This document shows, in pieces, positions 33,058 through 36,258 of a stretch of DNA of 36,258 nucleotides; within the stretch, counting starts at the first letter, position 1, and each line of letters opens with the position of its first letter. This stretch comes from Thermoplasmata archaeon (GTDB taxonomy: Archaea; Thermoplasmatota; Thermoplasmata; Thermoplasmatales; Thermoplasmataceae). Made by a program: the position numbers and the translations under genes. The stretch is taken from assembly GCA_021846695.1 (NCBI GenBank), contig JAJZWN010000009.1, forward strand, positions 1-36,258, written 5' to 3'. The notes under the pieces were generated by a model. The model had not been told where the DNA came from. It saw only the letters and a program-made list of their open reading frames with translations, and did no database searches.

Positions 33058-35349
33058 TTACTTAAATCCATTATTATTTTCTGAATTTCTATTCCCGTGA
33101 ACCGGCTCCCTGGTCGATTTTATAAATGATTTATCTGCAAAAATAAATTTATGGTTATCCATATCCCTTTCTATCGATATTTTACCGGATATATTAAGCG
33201 CCTTTATTCTGGACCTGATCAATTTCCCGCTAATTCTCTTCCTGCGACCTGATTTCAGTATTTTTTTCAGTGTAGAACCGTTTAATTCTATTATCAGCTC
33301 ATCAACGTTTTTATTATTGAAATAAAGAGTTTCGAACAGAAATATGGCGAGTATGGCAAAAACACCGGCAAACCCGGCGTAATATGGCAGGTTTCCAGTA
33401 TAATAAACAATCCTCGAATCTGTATATGTTTTCCCGCCATCAGTTATTTTTACAGATATTTTATCAATTCCTGTGCTCAATTTTGTTGTAAGGCTTTTTC
33501 CTGTATTAGAGTATTTACCATTTACATACCACGCAATGGTTGCATTGGCTGTTAGGTTTCCATTAATTTTAACATAGAATTTGCCATTGTCATTTATTAT
33601 TCTTACGTTATTTATTGCAGTAACAGTATTATTCGATATGTATTTGCTATCGTTATACTGAAAAACATAGCTACTATTATATGTATACCCTGCAATGTTC
33701 GCCGCCATAAAATCTATGGTGTAATACCCGCTGTGAATGCCTGTAAATGTAAGGTTTAGGGTGCTGTTATTGGTATTGTATGTTTTGTTTAATGCTACAG
33801 CTATGATATGGTATGGTAAACTTGAGTTTATATCCAGTGTTAATATTGTGTTGTTGAATTTTACATCTTCATTAACAGACCTGATACTAATCTTATACGG
33901 CGATGCTATTGTGAAATTGCTATAGAGTTCTATATTCTGTCCATTCGCGGCTATAATTGTCCCATTTGATGAAGACACGGTATCCGGAGCATTAATTCCA
34001 AGTGCCTCCATACTACCCTGGCTGCTTTGTACAATATTGCCATTATCAATGCCTATATTATTTGCAATATATGAAAAATGATAGTATAAATAACCATTCA
34101 TAGACCTTGATAAGTTGCCCCTCTCAAAGTATGATGAAATTCCATTGTTGATATAGAAATATTTAATGTTATACTGTCCTGTTATTCCCTGCTCACCGGT
34201 TTTTAAAATCTGGCCATCTGCAGTAACAGTATAGTTCTCAATACCTGTTTTATTCATGGCTATAATGTTAATGTCCCTGGAAACGTTGACATTCAGGATG
34301 GAAACATTGGCAATATTGATCTTATCCCCATTTGCAAAGGTCATATCCCCGTTCAGATTATAAAATACATAGTTTCCATTGAAAAATAGTAGATGTGTCA
34401 TATTATAGTTTCTATAAGTATAGTTTTCCACACTCAGATCAGTTTTATTAATTGTGTATATACTGGTAAATGAATTGTTCCACGTATAATAGATATAATG
34501 GCTCCCGGATTGGATAGATGATATATTTTCAGTCTGGAAATTGTGTATCTCCCCAAGAGTTGAGTAATTATTTGTATGATAATTATAACGTTCAATTACG
34601 CCCTTATCGTGAATATAAATTATGGAATTTAAGCTGGAATCTAAAAAGGCAGTCTGATTCTTTTTAATAGGTGCAGGGTTTAAAATTAAAGATTTTTGAT
34701 GTGTCAATTTATGTGTGTTCTGGCTACCTGGAAGTAGAAGGCCAGTATAATGTTTAACCGATAATTTTCCTATAGTTTGATTTGAGAATTGCCCACCAAA
34801 CATGAATGATATATTACCAGAATTATAGGAATTTTTAAGGGCAATAACATGGGGGATTGCCGGTTCTTTTCCTTCCCAGATAAGGGCATGGTTTTGTATA
34901 CCGTTGTTCATTATTATATGGACACTATACATTATATTCTCCCCGGACAGATTTAATATCCCATTATAATCCTGTGAACCGGAAACAGTTGTAATTGTAT
35001 TCTTTCTCCCATACGAAATGCTAAAAAGTGTTTTGTTCTCCTGTTTTAAAATAATATAATTTTCCGTACCACCATTGTTATCCGGGTTTATCCCGCCGGT
35101 TACGTTAAATGTATATTCAGTGCTTTTATACGCACTCTCGTTTTCAACATAGTAAGAAGGGGTAGAACTTGAAGTAACAATATTTACACTTCCATTGGAG
35201 GCATTGGTGACCTGTGTCGTAGTTTTATCCCCAGAAATATATGTAGGTGTTAAGGCATTATTAAATGCATCTGAGACATGAACTGGAAACACAGTTACAA
35301 ATATCAGAATAAATATAACAACCATCACAGGAAATGGCTTTAATCTCAT
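33058..35349 (-). CDS. Large surface glycoprotein-like membrane protein with cytoplasmic basic tail
   Basis: A 763-aa protein of unknown function. Residues 1-29 form a signal peptide (VMVVIFILIFVTVFPVHV). The ectodomain, about 30-655, is rich in Asn, Ser, Thr and Tyr, has no cysteine and contains about thirty N-x-S/T sequons, as expected for a heavily N-glycosylated envelope protein. Its middle (about 240-480) has repeated short strands that look beta-propeller-like, and 490-650 looks like two Ig/PKD-like domains (ATIAWYVNGKYSNTGKSLTTK). One membrane helix lies at 656-677. The 86-residue tail inside is basic (KSGRRKRISGKLIRSRIKAL then KISIERDMDNHKFIFAD), which could be a winged helix. It may be an S-layer-associated protein or a sensor. 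TATA-like TTTTTATATT lies about 23 bases before the ATG. Confidence 0.75.
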   Translation of the reverse strand: MRLKPFPVMVVIFILIFVTVFPVHVSDAFNNALTPTYISGDKTTTQVTNASNGSVNIVTSSSTPSYYVENESAYKSTEYTFNVTGGINPDNNGGTENYIILKQENKTLFSISYGRKNTITTVSGSQDYNGILNLSGENIMYSVHIIMNNGIQNHALIWEGKEPAIPHVIALKNSYNSGNISFMFGGQFSNQTIGKLSVKHYTGLLLPGSQNTHKLTHQKSLILNPAPIKKNQTAFLDSSLNSIIYIHDKGVIERYNYHTNNYSTLGEIHNFQTENISSIQSGSHYIYYTWNNSFTSIYTINKTDLSVENYTYRNYNMTHLLFFNGNYVFYNLNGDMTFANGDKINIANVSILNVNVSRDINIIAMNKTGIENYTVTADGQILKTGEQGITGQYNIKYFYINNGISSYFERGNLSRSMNGYLYYHFSYIANNIGIDNGNIVQSSQGSMEALGINAPDTVSSSNGTIIAANGQNIELYSNFTIASPYKISIRSVNEDVKFNNTILTLDINSSLPYHIIAVALNKTYNTNNSTLNLTFTGIHSGYYTIDFMAANIAGYTYNSSYVFQYNDSKYISNNTVTAINNVRIINDNGKFYVKINGNLTANATIAWYVNGKYSNTGKSLTTKLSTGIDKISVKITDGGKTYTDSRIVYYTGNLPYYAGFAGVFAILAIFLFETLYFNNKNVDELIIELNGSTLKKILKSGRRKRISGKLIRSRIKALNISGKISIERDMDNHKFIFADKSFIKSTREPVHGNRNSENNNGFK

Positions 35350-35366
35350 TCCTGGTAATTAAAATA

Positions 35367-35376
35367 AAATATAAAA
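35367..35376 (-). promoter_or_regulatory. TATA-like box of the membrane glycoprotein gene
   Basis: The minus strand reads about TTTTATATTT, centred about 23 bases before the ATG at 35349. Suggests a leaderless mRNA. Support is spacing and composition only. Confidence 0.38.
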
Positions 35377-35493
35377 AGTTCTTTTCCGTAATTAATTTTC
35401 TATAATAATGTGTGTGCCTATAATAGAAATGGGAAAACAATTAATTAGGAAATTGCCTTTAATGTCTTATGTCAAAAATTGCAAAAATTTCCG

Positions 35494-35503
35494 AAGGAGG
35501 TAA
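35494..35503 (+). promoter_or_regulatory. Full Shine-Dalgarno site of the MBL-fold gene
   Basis: AAGGAGGTAA is the most complete Shine-Dalgarno in the window and ends in an in-frame stop (TAA 35501-35503), which fixes the start at the ATG nine bases past AGGAGG. A first gene with such a site implies a transcript with a leader, in contrast to the leaderless neighbours. Confidence 0.75.
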
Positions 35504-35509
35504 TTTTCC

Positions 35510-36258
35510 ATGGAGATAAAATTTCTCGGGAACTGGGCTTCCCATATTCAGGCCGGGAAAAGAAATGTTTCCATTATTATTGATGGCCATATTCTTCTGG
35601 ACTGTGGCCCGCATACAATAGAATCTATGCTTGAAAGTGGGATTAACCCGGCACAGGTGGATGAAATACTGATTAGCCACATGCATCTTGACCATTATGG
35701 TGGACTTGCTGAAATACTCTGGTATAGGGCAGCCAGAGAAGCAAAAGATGAAGTAATAATCCTTGGGCCAAAGGGAATAATGCAAAATACTGAACAGCTC
35801 TTGAAGATATATAACACTCCTGACCATTATATGTTTAGCATGAAATCTAATTATGTTGAAATAAACAATAATGGAGAGATATATGAAGTTAAAACAAAGT
35901 TTACGGATAAGGTTAAAAATGATTATATTGAAGCATTTACAGGGAATCACAGCATTCCTGACAATATGTACCGGCTGGAATATCATGGGAATACTATAGC
36001 TTATACAGGGGATACCGCTTATAATGATAATATCGCACAGGTAGGGGAAAAGGCTGACATATTTTTCCATGAGATGACGTTCACAGATGAGGACGCTGAA
36101 ATAGCTAAACTATCCAAACACTCAACCTATTCATCTGCATTGAGAGGTTTCAGCGAGAGCCATGCAAAGAAATTGGTGCCGGTACATCTTACAGATAAAA
36201 CGGTTTCAACTTTAAAAGCGAAGTCCAGTGAAAATATTATCCTGCCATTTACTGATAT
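35510..36258 (+). CDS. MBL-fold metallohydrolase, RNase Z-like (3' end outside window)
   Basis: Partial gene, 249 residues visible and still open at the window edge. It has the metallo-beta-lactamase fold: LLDCGPHT (strand Asp), the metal motif HMHLDHYGG (57-65), GNHSIP (third His), YTGDTAYN (bridging Asp), HEMTF and PVHLT (last His). The order and the HxHxDH motif match the RNase Z/ElaC and related arylsulfatase-like group, but the long flexible arm of tRNase Z is not evident, so the activity is open: tRNA 3' processing, phosphodiesterase or another hydrolase. Strong Shine-Dalgarno upstream. It diverges from the membrane glycoprotein gene. Confidence 0.88.
   Translation, partial: MEIKFLGNWASHIQAGKRNVSIIIDGHILLDCGPHTIESMLESGINPAQVDEILISHMHLDHYGGLAEILWYRAAREAKDEVIILGPKGIMQNTEQLLKIYNTPDHYMFSMKSNYVEINNNGEIYEVKTKFTDKVKNDYIEAFTGNHSIPDNMYRLEYHGNTIAYTGDTAYNDNIAQVGEKADIFFHEMTFTDEDAEIAKLSKHSTYSSALRGFSESHAKKLVPVHLTDKTVSTLKAKSSENIILPFTD

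Noticed and set aside
35459..36070. 203-residue reading frame on the minus strand
   Set aside because: It lies opposite an MBL-fold gene with complete metal motifs and a strong Shine-Dalgarno, so it is a shadow of that gene.
1..36258. CRISPR arrays, insertion sequences, integrase or attachment sites
   Set aside because: I found no regularly spaced repeats, transposase or integrase-like proteins, or long terminal inverted repeats anywhere in the window.

Overview
The window looks like a piece of the chromosome of a thermoacidophilic, heterotrophic archaeon of the order Thermoplasmatales, most like Ferroplasma, Acidiplasma or Picrophilus. This placement is inferred from gene content: a Sulfolobus-type succinate dehydrogenase with a double-CCG subunit, a gamma-alpha fused 2-oxoacid:ferredoxin oxidoreductase, a KDG aldolase of the non-phosphorylative Entner-Doudoroff type, a type I CoaA pantothenate kinase (Thermoplasmatales lack pantoate kinase), and preQ0/archaeosine genes. 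The DNA is AT-rich and tightly packed. Many first genes have a TATA-like box about 24-28 bases before the start codon, which suggests leaderless mRNAs. Genes inside operons carry GGTG/GGAG Shine-Dalgarno sites, often lying across the previous stop codon. I see no tRNA, rRNA, CRISPR array, insertion sequence or phage gene.

Layout. 1-2.5 kb (minus): pantothenate kinase, nucleoside 2-deoxyribosyltransferase and nucleoside hydrolase. 2.6-6.5 kb (plus): a nested-hairpin leader followed by a coupled four-gene operon of a PhaB/FabG-like reductase, an acyl-CoA synthetase, a thiolase-fold protein that has lost its thiolase residues, and a DUF35 zinc-ribbon/OB-fold partner. 6.5-12.8 kb: KDG aldolase, aconitase, malic enzyme with a GNAT acetyltransferase, and a 2-hydroxyacid dehydrogenase. 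12.8-13.2 kb: a 340-base stretch without a convincing gene that contains hairpins. 13.2-15.7 kb: DEAD-box helicase, a small unknown protein and an aldo/keto reductase. 15.9-26.2 kb: a citric-acid-cycle block of sucCD, a small acidic unknown, the two-subunit 2-oxoacid:ferredoxin oxidoreductase, sdhABCD and malate dehydrogenase. 26.3-30.3 kb (plus): pdxS-pdxT, a small membrane protein, a PPC/DUF296 protein, and queE-folE-queD. 30.3-36.3 kb: XdhC-like protein, nucleoside phosphorylase, Gfo/Idh/MocA oxidoreductase, a large glycoprotein-like membrane protein, and an MBL-fold hydrolase that runs off the window.

How it works together. Aconitase, 2-oxoacid:ferredoxin oxidoreductase, succinyl-CoA ligase, succinate dehydrogenase and malate dehydrogenase make up most of an oxidative citric acid cycle. 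Malic enzyme links malate to pyruvate, and KDG aldolase supplies pyruvate from sugars. Citrate synthase, isocitrate dehydrogenase and fumarase are not in the window. The most unusual system is the four-gene operon at 2.7-6.5 kb. Its thiolase-like subunit lacks the thiolase cysteine and the GHP histidine, and instead has tyrosines in the two motifs that mark Ltp2/ChsH2-type acyl-CoA aldolases. This suggests an archaeal (retro-)aldolase pathway on CoA-activated acids rather than ordinary thiolysis.
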